Translations under genes and position numbers: made by a program
Notes under the pieces: model-generated
What the model was told of the DNA's origin: nothing
What the model saw: only the letters and a program-made list of their open reading frames with translations
Databases searched by the model: none
Shown here: piece after piece, positions 25,438 through 36,245 of the stretch
Layout: each line of letters begins with the position of its first letter
How positions within the stretch are numbered: position 1 is the stretch's first letter
DNA from: Cyathus striatus
Lineage: Eukaryota; Basidiomycota; Agaricomycetes; Agaricales; Nidulariaceae
Assembly: GCA_025738555.1 (NCBI GenBank)
Contig: JAOVFP010000007.1
Span: forward strand, 3,596,001 to 3,660,000
DNA length: 64,000 nucleotides
Reading direction: 5' to 3'

Positions 25438-27277
25438 TTAGGCAATGGCGCTAGGGCCTGAGACACTTCCCCTTCCTCAAGCACCCCTACCGCAGAAGGG
25501 GTTCCGGGAAGCATACTAGCTTGGGAGCTGGGTCGAGAGGGCGTGAAATGATCAAAAAGGGTGGGCTGACGTTGTCCCCACACCCCATTCACCAATGGGT
25601 CTTGAGACAGCCCTGCTGGCAGGCCAGAGAAAGTGGCACCACTCGAACCTGGTGTTTTCTTCCCTTTACCTTTATTTCCCCCCTTCTTCCCAGGTGCGAT
25701 AAGCGAGGGTGGGGTGCCTTCTTCCCATGGGGGAGGAGGAGGGCCCATAGTAGCCTTTTGCGCCGCAACAGGAGGCTGACTGGAGGTGAGACCTTCCGGT
25801 GACAGAAATCGAGGCTGGGATGCAGCTCTGTGAGTAGGCAGGGGGTTAGCAGCAGATGTCCACATGGACACAGGAACACCCCATGGGGCCTTCTTTGTGG
25901 CCAATTTCCAGGTAGCTGGGTCATTAGAGGGGAAGCCCACATATTTAGCAGACATGGAATGGTGGTAGTATATCCACAGACAGTGTGCAAAAACAGAACA
26001 TGAGCGTGCTGCTGCCCCATGGTCCGTCAGGCCACAGTTAGCACAGCGGTGAGCCTCCAAACTAGAGGTGGGTGCAGTGCAGGCCACTGTGGAATGCTCA
26101 CCTGCACAGCGTGCGCAAGTTGGCTTTACCGCCTTGCATTCACGTGCAAAGTGTCCAAACTTCTGACACTGGAGGCATCTAGTGGGCTCCAGCATGAATT
26201 TACGAACTTGCACCCGGGCTCCCTCTATCACAAGATCATTAAAGATGGCATCATTCACACTCTTCTGGTCTGAGAAAACCAGAATATAATGGGCAAAGCA
26301 TTGCCCCTCCTTCCATCGACTGGGGTCCTTCAGTGTGCGGATAGCAGTGATTGACCCCGACTTCAAGCTGTTAATCTCCTCCAGAGAGCTGAAATCGGTG
26401 GAAGGGGTTGGGTGGAATGTAGTGGGGACAAACTCCGCAACTACTTGAAATAAGGAGAGATTTGCTACCGACGAGCCGTCAAAGCAAGAGATGAATGCTG
26501 CCATAGCTTTCTTGGCTTTAAGCCATCCTGCAGTGGACGCGGAGTTCGTCTCCAGGACAATGTATCCTCCAGAGTGGTGAGCCACTATTATCTCAGTGTC
26601 AAGTGGGCGTGCAAGCTCCAAATCATTGATGCCCACTAACACCAAATTGGCTTTCTCCACCAATTCACATGGGGAGAGGTTACCGATGCTGTTTGGATCA
26701 GCACTCACCGGGGAGAAGATTTTTATGGGGACTTGGTTGTCCCGCAGCATTGCAGCTCGGATGGCCCCTGAGTGCAGAGCTGCTGCTGTAGCCAATGCCG
26801 CAGCATATGAAGGCTGGCTCAAAAGAGCTGGTGCCAGAACGCCCTGCTCATGGGATGCCGGTTCTACAGCTTTTTCATCCTCAAGACGCTGCACGAGAGA
26901 AGAGACTCAGGACTGGGCAGCTGTCAGCTGCACTACAGCCCGGTCCAGTCGATCCATTCGATCTGACCATAGGCCCTGAGTTTTCTCAGCAATACACGTG
27001 ATTGCCTTATCATCGAGTAGTGCAGCCACTGCCTGAAGAACTGTGCCATACATACCTTGGAGCTTGGGTGGGAGCACACTCGCCACCTGGTGGAGAATGG
27101 TGGCCGCTGTGGATGCTTCGAACATGCAGGGCTGGACCCTACTTCGGTGGAGCTTGCCCGGCTCAGGGTTGCTGAGGTGGTATGTGGGCGAATAGAGGCC
27201 CCTTTTGACGTTGACTGGGATGCTGGAAGTCTGGGTGGTATTCCTCCTGGGTCCTTCCGGGGAGCCGGTGTTGACAT
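25434..27277 (-). pseudogene. LINE ORF1: zinc-knuckle nucleic-acid-binding protein
   Basis: On the minus strand from ATG 27277 to the stop at 25434-25436, roughly 610 codons. The first part is Ser/Thr/Pro-rich. A frameshift near 27125 moves into the main frame, and a TGA near 26907 interrupts it. The downstream part carries tandem CCHC-like knuckles (CLQCQKFGHFAREC, then CARCAGEHSTVAC, then CANCGLTDHGAAARSC) at about 26190-25995, followed by a low-complexity Gly/Lys/Pro region. The stop overlaps the ORF2 start as ATGA. This is the usual ORF1 design of fungal Tad/L1-like LINEs; it would coat element RNA. Confidence 0.85.
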
Positions 27278-27997
27278 TTCAGTGTCAAATGGGAGGGGGA
27301 AGGATGGAGAATACGATGGAGGAAAAGAGAGAGAGATAGGAGGAGAAATGAAGCGCTGGCGTCGTTGTTGACAACGAGCGCGAAGTTTTTAAACCGTGGG
27401 AAATTTGAGAGATGGTGGTGGTTTAGGTTATATCTGTTCTCATGAAAATAATGAATCCCTTAAGTTGATCTAGACACACCTAGAGTAAGTAATGAGTAAA
27501 ATGTATCTACGTGATGGTCACTGTATAAGGAATAAAAGAGATCTCACCTCAGCATGCATTAGAATACAACGACTGAGGTGTTAGTACGTCGAGAAACGGA
27601 TTTATTTCAGTGGTAAAAGTAAGATCATTGTCCTCTGGTTAGTACACCACTCTGATTGACGGGATTATTGTTTTATTGTTAGACTTGATGAGCGGTAGAC
27701 ATTTCATGGCTTATAAAAAGTTAACGGCTACAACAACATGGGAGCTTAAAGGCGTTTACACCACACCGCACGGAAAAATAGATAAAATTAGAATAACAAA
27801 AGATAAAATAGCAAGAACTAGTAATCAAACCGCAATTCCTTTTCTGTGCTTCTGTGCTTTTCTTCTTGAGCCTTTCATAAGTCCTTGGTGGATAAAGGCG
27901 GAGGTGTGAAGTCGAAAATGTTGTGGGTTAAAGCGGTGCTAGTAGTGTCGATATGTATTATGGAGAAGGCTCGGAGAGCGCTGGGAGTGCGTAACCA

Positions 27998-28499
27998 TTG
28001 CCCTGCTCACACAGCAGCACGGAACCGCCTCGCCGACGCATGTTCCCTATCGCAGAACCGTCTCACGCTAGGGAAACTCCTAGCCTCACCTAAACGCATA
28101 GCCGCCCTCTTCACCTTCATTCGCACAACCACACGCTTTGACCGCACACTAGGCCCCCTCCCCGAGTGGGACCCACCAGATGCATGACGTGATACACCAG
28201 TTGTCATATACCTGCCAGACAGAGGCCGCCCCTAAGAACGTCCACGCGATTTAGAACGTAATATACCTCCCTTTTTCACATCTCGTACATAGTATAGTTG
28301 AGGACCGCCAACGTCTGGCCCCCTTGGGACCTGACCTCCTCACCTCCGGCACACCAGCCCGAGTCTCGTAAACAACAGTAATCCATACACACCCACTAGA
28401 CAGTCTCTTCCCCTCTACCCAAGTAGTACACACATAGTAGTCGTGACATATGGTCTTCCACAACCGACTTAATAAACTAGGATTTTTTTTTAAGAAAAA
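27998..28499 (+). mobile_element. 5'-truncated LINE copy
   Basis: A 502-bp insertion on the plus strand holding only the last 62 codons of a LINE ORF2 (NRLADACSLSQNRLTLGKLL through GPLPEWDPPDA, stop near 28187), a 3' region with AATAAA near 28470, and an A-rich end. It is bounded by a 12-bp duplication, AGTGCGTAACCA (27986-27997 and 28500-28511). The empty site is visible in copy B near 52686 as GGGAGTGCATAACCAAATG. Its protein differs from the C-terminus of the LINE at 20295-27449, so it is another family. Confidence 0.85.
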
Positions 28500-29241
28500 A
28501 GTGCGTAACCAAATGAGAGCACGCTGCCTTCAGCGTTGGTTGCTTATTCCCACAGTAAATCGACAATCCTGAGCAGAAGTCGCAAACAAAGCGAGCTCAA
28601 ACTCTATAAATAGGATGTTTCAAAAATACCTGCCATTAACGCAAAAGCTGTAACCGAACCGCTAGTATTCAGTGTCTGGGTAAGCTATAATTATTTAAGC
28701 AACCCACCATGGAGCTCCATTACATTGAAAGCGGCAGAAAGCAAATATAGACGACTTGCCTATGGTAGGTAATTAGCTGAGTATACGAGCTCACATCGCA
28801 ATGCTGATTGAAAGCTCGAGTAAGACTGCACGAGGTGTCTGTCCATCAGGATTACGGTAGTCTACTCCAGGATCATCTAGATATCATTTTGTGTTGACGA
28901 AGCGCACTGGATATGATAGTAGGGACGTACAGGGCCCATTAAACTGTGCTGCAAACTTGGGCAACGCTTTGACCTCGGGCACTCCAGAGTTCAGCCTAAC
29001 TCCAACACACACTTTCTGAAGCCCTTTGCGAGCCTTTCTCTCCGTGGATCATGCCAACGATTTTAAAGATAGAGAACCCTTCATGATGTGAAGGTAATAG
29101 AGAGCCAGAAATTCAAATGGCACGCAGGTGCAGATAATCTAGTCACGTGCTAACACAGCGTCGATGACACCAGTATGGCAGTACGACACTTCGTTGAGTC
29201 GTTCCCTATCCTAACCTCAAGTCCCCTACTTCCTCCTCCCT

Positions 29242-29411
29242 GCAGTCGTCCAGGCCCCTCTCAACATCTCCCCTTCTCAATGGCCGCCTCTTTCAACCCC
29301 AACTCATGTGGTCCCAACTTTCTCCTACAATGTTGTTGACGCACGTCGCCCAAGCCATTCCGACTTCCCGCGCCTCGACATCCCCTCTCCCCTCCTCAAC
29401 GACTCTGTTGA
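29242..29411 (+). pseudogene. Orphan exon-like fragment
   Basis: A frame that reads as plausible protein (VQAPLNISPSQWPPLSTPTH, then RRPSHSDFPRLDIPSPLLND) sits between a strong acceptor (pyrimidine tract plus CTGCAG, ending 29243) and a GTAAGC donor at 29412 with an acceptor CCCCACAG near 29466. The next exon stops after six codons (VVYAS). No upstream exon is found, because the preceding DNA belongs to the host repeat. It is probably a gene remnant; I do not recognise the protein. Confidence 0.3.
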
Positions 29412-29469
29412 CGCCAGGTAAGCGTCTCCTCACCACAACGCCCCCAACTACCTCGTGTCCCCACAGCGT

Positions 29470-30043
29470 CGTCTACGCCTCGTAGACGGCCATTTCTTTT
29501 CCACAAGCCGCCCTCCTCCACTGCATCGTCACCATGAAGACGGCGCGCCAGGTCCCCCACCTAAATGACCCAGTGTCGTCTACGCCAATTAGACGGTACA
29601 TTATGTTGGCCCACCCCCTCCTCCACCACACCCTCCCTTTTTTCACGACGACGACGACGCTGGCTAGAACGTCGTCATCCAGCCACCTCTCCTCCGCCCT
29701 CCCTGTGTCACGACGACGACGGCACGACATCCAGTCCCCTCCAGCCCCAAGCGCAACGGCATTATGGCTGTCTCGTGTCTCCCCCAACACCTCCACCTCC
29801 GCCACCATCGACTGTTGTCTCCCCAGGAGCATCGTTGCTATCTCATCGTCTCGCTCAACACCCACATCCACTCGACGACTACGAAGACGACTTCTAGGAC
29901 AGCGCACAATGCACAAAACCCACAACGATAACGACGACGGCGAGGACAGCGCCCACAATGGCGACCACGACGCCAGCACCAATGCCAACGCCCACAACGA
30001 GGACGAGGACAACGCCCAATACCGCCGCCGCCGATGACGACGA
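29470..30043. repeat. Triplet-rich low-complexity stretch
   Basis: Dense ACG/GAC/CGT triplets and C-rich tracts make long open frames on both strands at once (179 codons minus, 167 codons plus). This is expected from triplet composition, so neither is taken as a gene. The stretch ends exactly where the duplicated copy 2 begins at 30044. CpG is abundant here, in contrast to the DNA from about 33.6 kb onward. Confidence 0.6.
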
Positions 30044-30320
30044 CTCCTTCCGAGGAGATGATATGTGCGGTATCAGAGCTTATCAGAGTCGTGGTGGGTG
30101 CGTGCTTCTGGAGGGACAAAATGAACCTGCGATCGGAGACGAGGTCCTCCTGGTGTGTTAACGTATTCGTCTGATCGTCCCTATAAATATATTAGGTCTA
30201 GCAGATCCTTGATGATGTAGGGAGACGTACTATTCTGTCATCCGAAGTCGCTGGAAGTGCCAAAGCTTGGAAACCCTCAATGACCACCAAAGTGGCGGTA
30301 AGTATGTATTTGAATAACAT
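30044..30320 (-). pseudogene. 5' fragment of the secreted-protein gene
   Basis: Holds the signal-peptide exon (ATG at 30320-30318, about 30 codons, reading MLFKYILTATLVVI), the intron and the first 30 or so codons of exon 2 of the gene at 7264-8226. It is then cut at the duplication edge, where it meets triplet-rich DNA. A 10-bp tandem duplication (around 30078) also shifts the frame of exon 2. No functional protein is expected, although the promoter and secretion signal are preserved. Confidence 0.8.
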
Positions 30321-32347
30321 TGGCTTGTAGCTAACGATAGAGTTAGTAAGCAGGGACAAAAATGATAATGACAAATAACAGACCTATAGGAACGTCGGAC
30401 CTGGAGCAGTAAAGAAACATTCCACCCCCCCACCGATTTTATGTGATTCTGACCAGGAGAAAGACGGACCAGATAAATGACACATCGGGATGGACTCCAT
30501 TAACCCGAGGTGAATTACAGTGCATCATGCTCTAAAACATAGGTAAAGGCTTTTTTTGTTGCAGAAGGGCAGATATGATAGGTCATGAGGAATATCGTTA
30601 CATACCAACAGTGTTGTATCCGCATGCTCATATCTCTATTCGAGGCTTGGGCGGTTGAACTTCGTTAAAGATTCGCGTTCTACTTTGTGGGTGACGTACG
30701 TCATGGAGCATTCAAGGTAAAGATAGAAAATCATCATATTTACATTGTAGGTATGTACGTTCGGTCGCGGTGATTTTGAAAGTTTTAGATATGGATGGAT
30801 GTTCAACGTCCCTTACTTTATTTTCGTTCTATCTGTAGTGCTCGTATATATATTTCCTATAGCAGTGAAAGCGTATGATTAACTAGAATAAGTTGAGCTA
30901 GAGCGGAGATTTGACGTAAGTCCAACTGTCAGAAGATCAGGCAGATGATATGGAGCGGGAAGTGCAAAGATTCAGGACCCAGGTCTGTTCTTATCTTTCG
31001 TCCAATATTAAGCACTTACAAGGAAACGATTTCACTACTGCTATATAAACACACTTCGCAGATGTGCAAACTTCAAGGTTTATCACAGACTATTTACCAT
31101 TAAATCAAGCGCAAACGTTGCCATTGCATTGCCACCTGGGATGATTTACTAATAACATAAATGAAGTTCTGACTTCATCTAAGTTCATAAAGCTGAAATG
31201 ACAAAGTATATAGATACGGGCATGTAAAATATGATGTTTTGATTTGGGAACCGCGTGAGCTGCACTAGGTGACCACCGTAAGTTTCGACAAGCTGCTAGA
31301 CTCCGATTAGTTCCTAAGAGCTGCCTGCATGAGCGAGAGTAAAACAGTGTTATTGATAGATTACTAGTACCGGCAGTGGTACTGGTACGACTTTAATCAA
31401 GAGATGTCGATGTTTATTATACATTTTTATACCAACTACACGATGCAACACGTTAGTTATTTGGGGAGTTCAACTTGGCTGTTTTGTCTCGTCGCTACAG
31501 ATCAGTTGCAAAACGTGATCGGAAACTCGCGAGCTTTTCGATTTTCTCTATTTTACCCCCCTTCGTCTGAAAATCTGCAAATTATATTTACTATCTACTA
31601 ACATTTTGGCTATCTGTGAGGATAGACGATGCGTGTGTCAGTGAAATCTGAAGTTTACGAACATCCGAAGTAATTGCCGAACATTTAATTTAGCGCGCGT
31701 TACAAAACAGCTGTATGCAGCTAAGCTGTCTTGAGCTCCTCTATTAATAGATGATTGACCGCTTATGTGTCCTTCACCATTTGGTGCCGGTATGACGACG
31801 CTGGTAAGTAGTATATGTATAGCTTAAAATATCTATTATGCAAGGTTTCTTTGGGATATGGCTTCTAAGTATATGTACTTATTAGAAGTACGAAAGGCTG
31901 TGTTATGAAGACGCTGCACAACGCTGTGCATGATCACAAGGCGACTGTAGGCTGTGCTAAATTCCGCAGTGCACGGTAGATTGGCGGCTCTTTTAAGGAG
32001 TATAATGACGTTGATCATAATTCGGGGTTCTGGTGTCTCCTCTTGGATGTTGTAGAAGCTAGTAAACATCGCAAGTTCACGTTAAGTTGGTAGTTTTACC
32101 ATGATGGGTAATTTAGATGAACAGCGTGGGTCGACTTATTTGCGATATATATGAAGACATTGATAGTTATGCTATGACCGTTAGGCGCTCCGAATTCTTT
32201 CTATGAGACCCGATCATCGGGTAGTGTCTGAGAAACCAGTATAACTAAGCATGCGTTAAAAGCGAGGCACACCTATATTAATGCCACTCTAGCTACTAGT
32301 CGGGCCTCTTTCTATTCTTTCCACTTCACTCTTTCTGCTTCCTCATC
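30321..32347. other. Duplicated intergenic region
   Basis: Counterpart of 8227-10281, aligned throughout with scattered substitutions and short indels, for example the loss of CGTATGATG-like pieces near 31400. No coding frame is conserved between the two copies, which argues against a hidden protein gene in either. Confidence 0.6.
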
Positions 32348-33586
32348 ATGTCTTCGATCGACAATGCTAACCAGGCTAAATGTGTACCTACTGCTGGAAA
32401 TATTTCTTACCAAGGACTACCAATTTCAAATGACCAAGAAAGTGACAGCATAAACTTACTTAGTGGAATGTTCTCAGAGCTAGCTGGTAAAATAGCTAAA
32501 TTGAGGCTTAAACCTGATGGTTCTGGAAGATTCAGGTACAAGTTTGATGGTTTTGAGTTAGAAGGAAGGTTTAAGTGCCATGAAGAATTTGGATATGGAC
32601 TAGAGATTAATATTAAGTCTGATGTAAGTGGTATCTTTATTCTTGACAAATGTTCCTGTGATTTATCATGCAATACATTAGAGTGAAGCAGATATATGCA
32701 AACCAAGAAATGAGCACCAACCAATGCATCTGGATACACATATGGAACAGGTGTCTCCCCATTACACTGGACAAAGTATCATGAGAACTGAGCCTCCAAA
32801 GACAACTCTTGCAAATGAAGTCAAAGCTTACATCAGCAAACCAAGAAATGAGCACCAACCTATGCATCTGGATACACATATGGAACAGGTGTCTCCCCAT
32901 TACACTGGACAAAGTATCATGAGAACTAAGCCTCCAAAGACAACCCTTGCTAATGAAGTTGAAGGCTACTTCATTGATCTCTTAGGTGAGTATGTACATA
33001 TATGATTTATGTATTTGAGATTAATAACAGTTTATGGCTAGTGAAAAACAGAGTTCCCCTGGGAAGGACTGGTAAAAAACAATTACCCTGGACTACATTA
33101 ACAAAGATTCTGTCTAATCATAACTTGGAGATTGTCAACTGGCCTGAAGGAGTACCTCTTCCTGGAAGCAAAGATGATACAAGTGATGGTAACAAAGGAA
33201 TAAAGGGGATGCGTCTAGAAATGCTTCAAAAACTTCATACAGCTATTAGACACAAGACAAACCCTGTTGATATTTGTGTAAAAAGAAACACAACACCTCA
33301 ACATGAGAATTATGGTACTGAGCAATGGAATTATAATGGGTTTTCTGAAACTGCACCAATGGTTTGCTTCCCTGATAATTTTAATAATGATAAAAATTAT
33401 GGTTTTCTTTGTACAGATGGAACCAGTCAATGTGGTACTTCATACTATGATGGAGACCATCACAATAACACATACATGGATTACAGATGGTTTTCTGAAA
33501 CTGCACCAATGGTCAACTTCCCTAGTGATGATCAAAACTACAATTTTCTTTGTGAAAATGGAACTAGTCAACATGATACTTCATAG
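32348..33586 (+). CDS. Unrecognised three-exon gene, copy 2 (rearranged)
   Basis: Exons 32348-32623, 32682-32989 and 33031-33586 join in frame with the same two introns as copy 1 (58 and 41 bp), giving 379 residues. Compared with copy 1, about 125 residues after the first dozen are missing. Exon 2 contains a 46-codon tandem duplication (period 138 bp: CAACCAATGCATCTGG at 32718 and its repeat at 32856). The end of exon 3 duplicates the FSETAPMV block. A TAG at 33584 replaces a Tyr codon, so the basic KKRKV tail is lost; further on, the tail region also has a TGA in place of an Arg codon. The open frame is otherwise maintained, which suggests it was under selection until recently or is still functional. 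Confidence 0.6.
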
Positions 33587-34008
33587 TATGATGGAGACAT
33601 TCACAAACATGCTTACATGAATTATAAGAAGTGAAAGATTCAAAATGCAGTTGATCACTGCTAGTTTCCTTATATGATGGGAAACCTTCAATGCTCTGTG
33701 TTCTTTCATATTTTTCCACCTAGTGCTCACTTTTACAATTTCCTCATCACCAATCAATTTCTAACCTTCACAGTTATTAAATAATGTACACCAAGTATAC
33801 AGTTGCCTGATTCTTGAAGTATTCAGCACTCAAAGATTAATTTTTGGACATATTCATTGTAGGTATCATTGTACAGTTATGTAGGTTGTGATAGTTGGAA
33901 TAATGGATATTATTGTTTCTGTGATACTAAGCATCAATTCATACTTCATTCAAAGTAAGGCCTATTATACATCATGAAATACAACCAACAGCACTAAAAC
34001 TACTACTA

Positions 34009-34214
34009 ATTTTATCTTCTAGTTTGCTTTCTGGTCTTGGAATTGCTAGACTCTGTCTTACTACTATCCACATTTAGTTTCATGGTGTTTGCATATGACT
34101 GTTTTGATTTAGGTATCCTACTGCCTAAAGAACCTTTAACATTGAATAACCAATTTGAAAAGATAAGTATGCATCTTGCCCATTTGCAGTACCTTTACCT
34201 AAATCTATCAGGTT
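34009..34214 (-). pseudogene. 3' fragment of BTB1
   Basis: Copy of the final BTB1 exon, the last small intron and the end of the preceding exon (12529-12733), ending abruptly where copy B of the host repeat begins. CpG sites are lost relative to the source: GACGTTAAAG-type intron ends read CAATGTTAAAGG-like here. It cannot make protein without the BTB domain. Confidence 0.8.
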
Positions 34215-35524
34215 GTCCATATTGAGATAATCTGACCCTGCTATACCATAACAGCAATGGATGAAGCTCTTAGTTTCCTATCTTCCATTTGCCCATAAGC
34301 CATTGTGAGAACTATGTACTCAATACAAAAAGAAGTCTAGATTTTCTTGACTCAGGACCCCACTTGATGGGTACATCTCCTTGAAATAGCAACAATGACA
34401 TACATGGACTCTGTAGAGTACTACTGAGAGTGATACATTGAAGCATGTTGTGGGTGCATACCCTGGGGAAGAATCCTATATCAATTCACTTTCTGAGTCA
34501 TAATAAAACTATTTATCTATGCTTGTTCCAAGACATGTGGCATTGGCTAAAAAGGGTGGTATTTGAGCTTTATGTAGTGGACCCACTGAGTCTGTGATCT
34601 GTGAGCACATGTGATTCTGAGTGTCCACACCCCTGCTACAAATCAATTTATAGCTACTAGACTTCACTCATATCTGAATAAATTCCAGTGCTGCTAGTTA
34701 TTGCTTCATAACATACTTATGCACCAGTTGTCTATCTGTTACATCTGTGTCTGGAATCCGCTGTTCTGCACTATCCCGATGTTCCCGCACTTCCTGCACT
34801 TCCATGTTGGCTGCATTTCTGACCAATTGTCAGATATGTCATCATGATTTATCAATTACTCACTCATGCTCATTCACTATGTCATTACTTTGTATTACTC
34901 CTCTATTTCAACTCCTATCCATTTCACTATATCATATGTAGCCTTTCCTTCCATTCTTCAGCCACTACTCCTCTATGGTGGCTGACTCCACATTTACCTA
35001 TCCCTAACTATACCCTTATACTTTGCTCAAAGTAAACTACTCCATACTTTACTTAGTATTTAAGACTTAGTTTTTGTAAAGTAACATCAGTTTTCATATC
35101 GACTACGATTATGAATATACCACTATACTCTGTCCTCTTGTCTCGAGCTCTTTACGCTCCCCCCCCCCTTACACGTGAATTTCACATGAAATTCACATGA
35201 ATTGGTGAAGTTCATGTGAAGTTCATGTGAAATTTAGGTGAACTTTTTTGCATTATTTTTGCTGAATTTCAGTGAGAACACTGCTAATAATTTCACCTGA
35301 ATTTCACATGAATTTCACATGAACTTCACCAATTCATGTGAATTCAGGTGAATAATTCACTTGATCTTCACATGAAATTTTTCACCAAATTTTCATGTCA
35401 CTTGGTGAAGTTCACGTAAATTTCACCAGAAATTCACATGGAGCTTATACAATAGTAATGAGCTTCAATTGTATTTCATAGTGTTGCTTACTAATAATAA
35501 AAATAAATGTACATAGTAAATAAT

Positions 35525-35612
35525 AACCCCAGTCAGAATTGAACCAACAGCCTCGGAGTGATGACTAATAAATTTCCCACAGTACAGCAATTAACCACTA
35601 CACCATAAGAAC
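35525..35612 (-). other. tRNA-like module with Pol III boxes
   Basis: Read on the minus strand, TGGTGTAGTGG (35605-35595) fits the eukaryotic A-box consensus TRGYNNANNNG at every fixed position, and GGTTCAATTCT (35545-35535) fits the B box closely. The B box forms a 7-base T loop on a 5-bp stem that includes G-U pairs. The flanking GTTCTTA and TGGGGTT can pair over most of a 7-bp acceptor stem using G-U pairs. About 43 bases separate the D-like and T-like arms, too many for an ordinary anticodon arm, so it is tRNA-derived and probably not a working tRNA. It faces the near (left) end of the host element. Confidence 0.6.
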
Positions 35613-35879
35613 TTGTATAGAAAAGTTATTTCCCACACTATATACCCCCATCAACCCTCCACTTTCTAATATGTTGTCACATGATTGACATATCACATGA
35701 CCAAAACACGTCGCACCATTGTTGATTCTTGCTTCTTGCCACATCACTATCATTCACTCCCTTCTCCCCTCCCTCTCCCCCATCCCTCCTTCCTCCCTTC
35801 CACTCTTTTATCCTTCCACCCTCATTCCTCCTCTATTTCACTCCTTCCCTCCTCCTCTTTCTCTATCAAGAACCAATAC

Positions 35880-36245
35880 AGTAACAACAAGAGCGTGGGA
35901 AAGCGGGAGGCGCACAGCGAGCGCGAGGGGCGGGATGGCAGGGTGGGAGGGGCGGGATAGTGAGCGCGTTAGAGCGCACAATGAGCACAGGGAGTGGAAT
36001 AGCGAGCGGGGGGGGGGCGGGATAGTGAGTGGAAGGGCGGGATAACGAGCGGGATGGGGCGCACAGTGAGCGGAAGGGCGGGGTTAGCAAGTAGGAAGGG
36101 GTGCGCAGCGAGCGGAGGGGCGGGATAGCGAGTAGGATGGGGCGTGCATTGAGCGGAGGGGCGGGATAGCGAGCAGGATGAGGCGCACAGCGAGCGGAGG
36201 GGCAGGAGGCATGGGAAAGCAGGGGATGGGACATCGAGTGCAAGG
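35880..36245. repeat. G-rich, CpG-rich tandem core
   Basis: Irregular tandem repeats of about 35-45 bp built from words such as GAGCGGAGGGGCGGG, ATAGCGAG and GGATGGGGCGC. The plus strand is strongly purine-biased and keeps many CpGs, while the arms around it and the surrounding copy B have almost none. Runs of three or more G could support G-quadruplexes. A 125-codon minus-strand frame through it is a composition artefact. Confidence 0.75.

Larger units (their letters stand above)
20295..27449 (-). mobile_element. LINE retrotransposon (non-LTR), near full length
   Basis: A 7155-bp insertion on the minus strand, or about 6.4 kb without the solo LTR nested in it. It is bounded by a perfect 13-bp target-site duplication, AATGAATCCCTTA, at 20282-20294 and 27450-27462. 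The left end is a T-rich run (20295-20317), which is the poly(A) tail read on the other strand. The order on the minus strand is: a short leader, ORF1 with zinc knuckles, ORF2 with endonuclease, reverse transcriptase, RNase H and a Cys/His C-terminal motif, then about 370 bp of 3' region. Copy B has the uninterrupted site near 37005. Both ORFs carry stops and frameshifts, so this copy is inactive. Confidence 0.95.
19705..29150. repeat. Host repeat segment, copy A (CpG-retaining)
   Basis: Once the two LINEs are removed, 19705-20294, 27463-27997 and 28512-29150 form a continuous segment. It is present again as copy B at 34215-54456, interrupted there by other elements. Matching stretches include GATAATCTGACCCTGCTA, CTTGTTTACGAGTCTG, GTTGATCTAGACACACC and CTGAGGTGTTAGTAC. 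No protein is encoded convincingly; a frame at 27676-27909 is not conserved in copy B beyond its repeat content. Copy A keeps CpG where copy B has TpG or CpA, so it shows the less decayed state. Confidence 0.85.
30044..34214. repeat. Segmental duplication, copy 2
   Basis: Second copy of 7959-12733, in the same orientation. It starts in the middle of the secreted-protein gene and ends in the middle of BTB1, so both edge genes are broken. It lacks most of the first exon of the three-exon gene (about 370 bp) and the hairpin insertion at 11728-12180, but gains two internal duplications. From about 33.6 kb, CpG in copy 1 is mostly TpG or CpA here; for example, the BTB1-like end reads GGTTTGC.. where copy 1 has GGTCGC... 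Confidence 0.9.

Noticed and set aside
29473..30037. Long frames on both strands (179 and 167 codons)
   Set aside because: ACG/GAC triplet composition keeps several frames open at once; no domain or splice support.
35525..35612. A functional tRNA gene
   Set aside because: About 43 bases lie between the D-like and T-like arms and the acceptor stem relies on G-U pairs; better called tRNA-like.
35866..36243. A 125-codon Pro/Ser/Cys-rich minus-strand frame
   Set aside because: It lies wholly inside the G-rich tandem core and is explained by composition.
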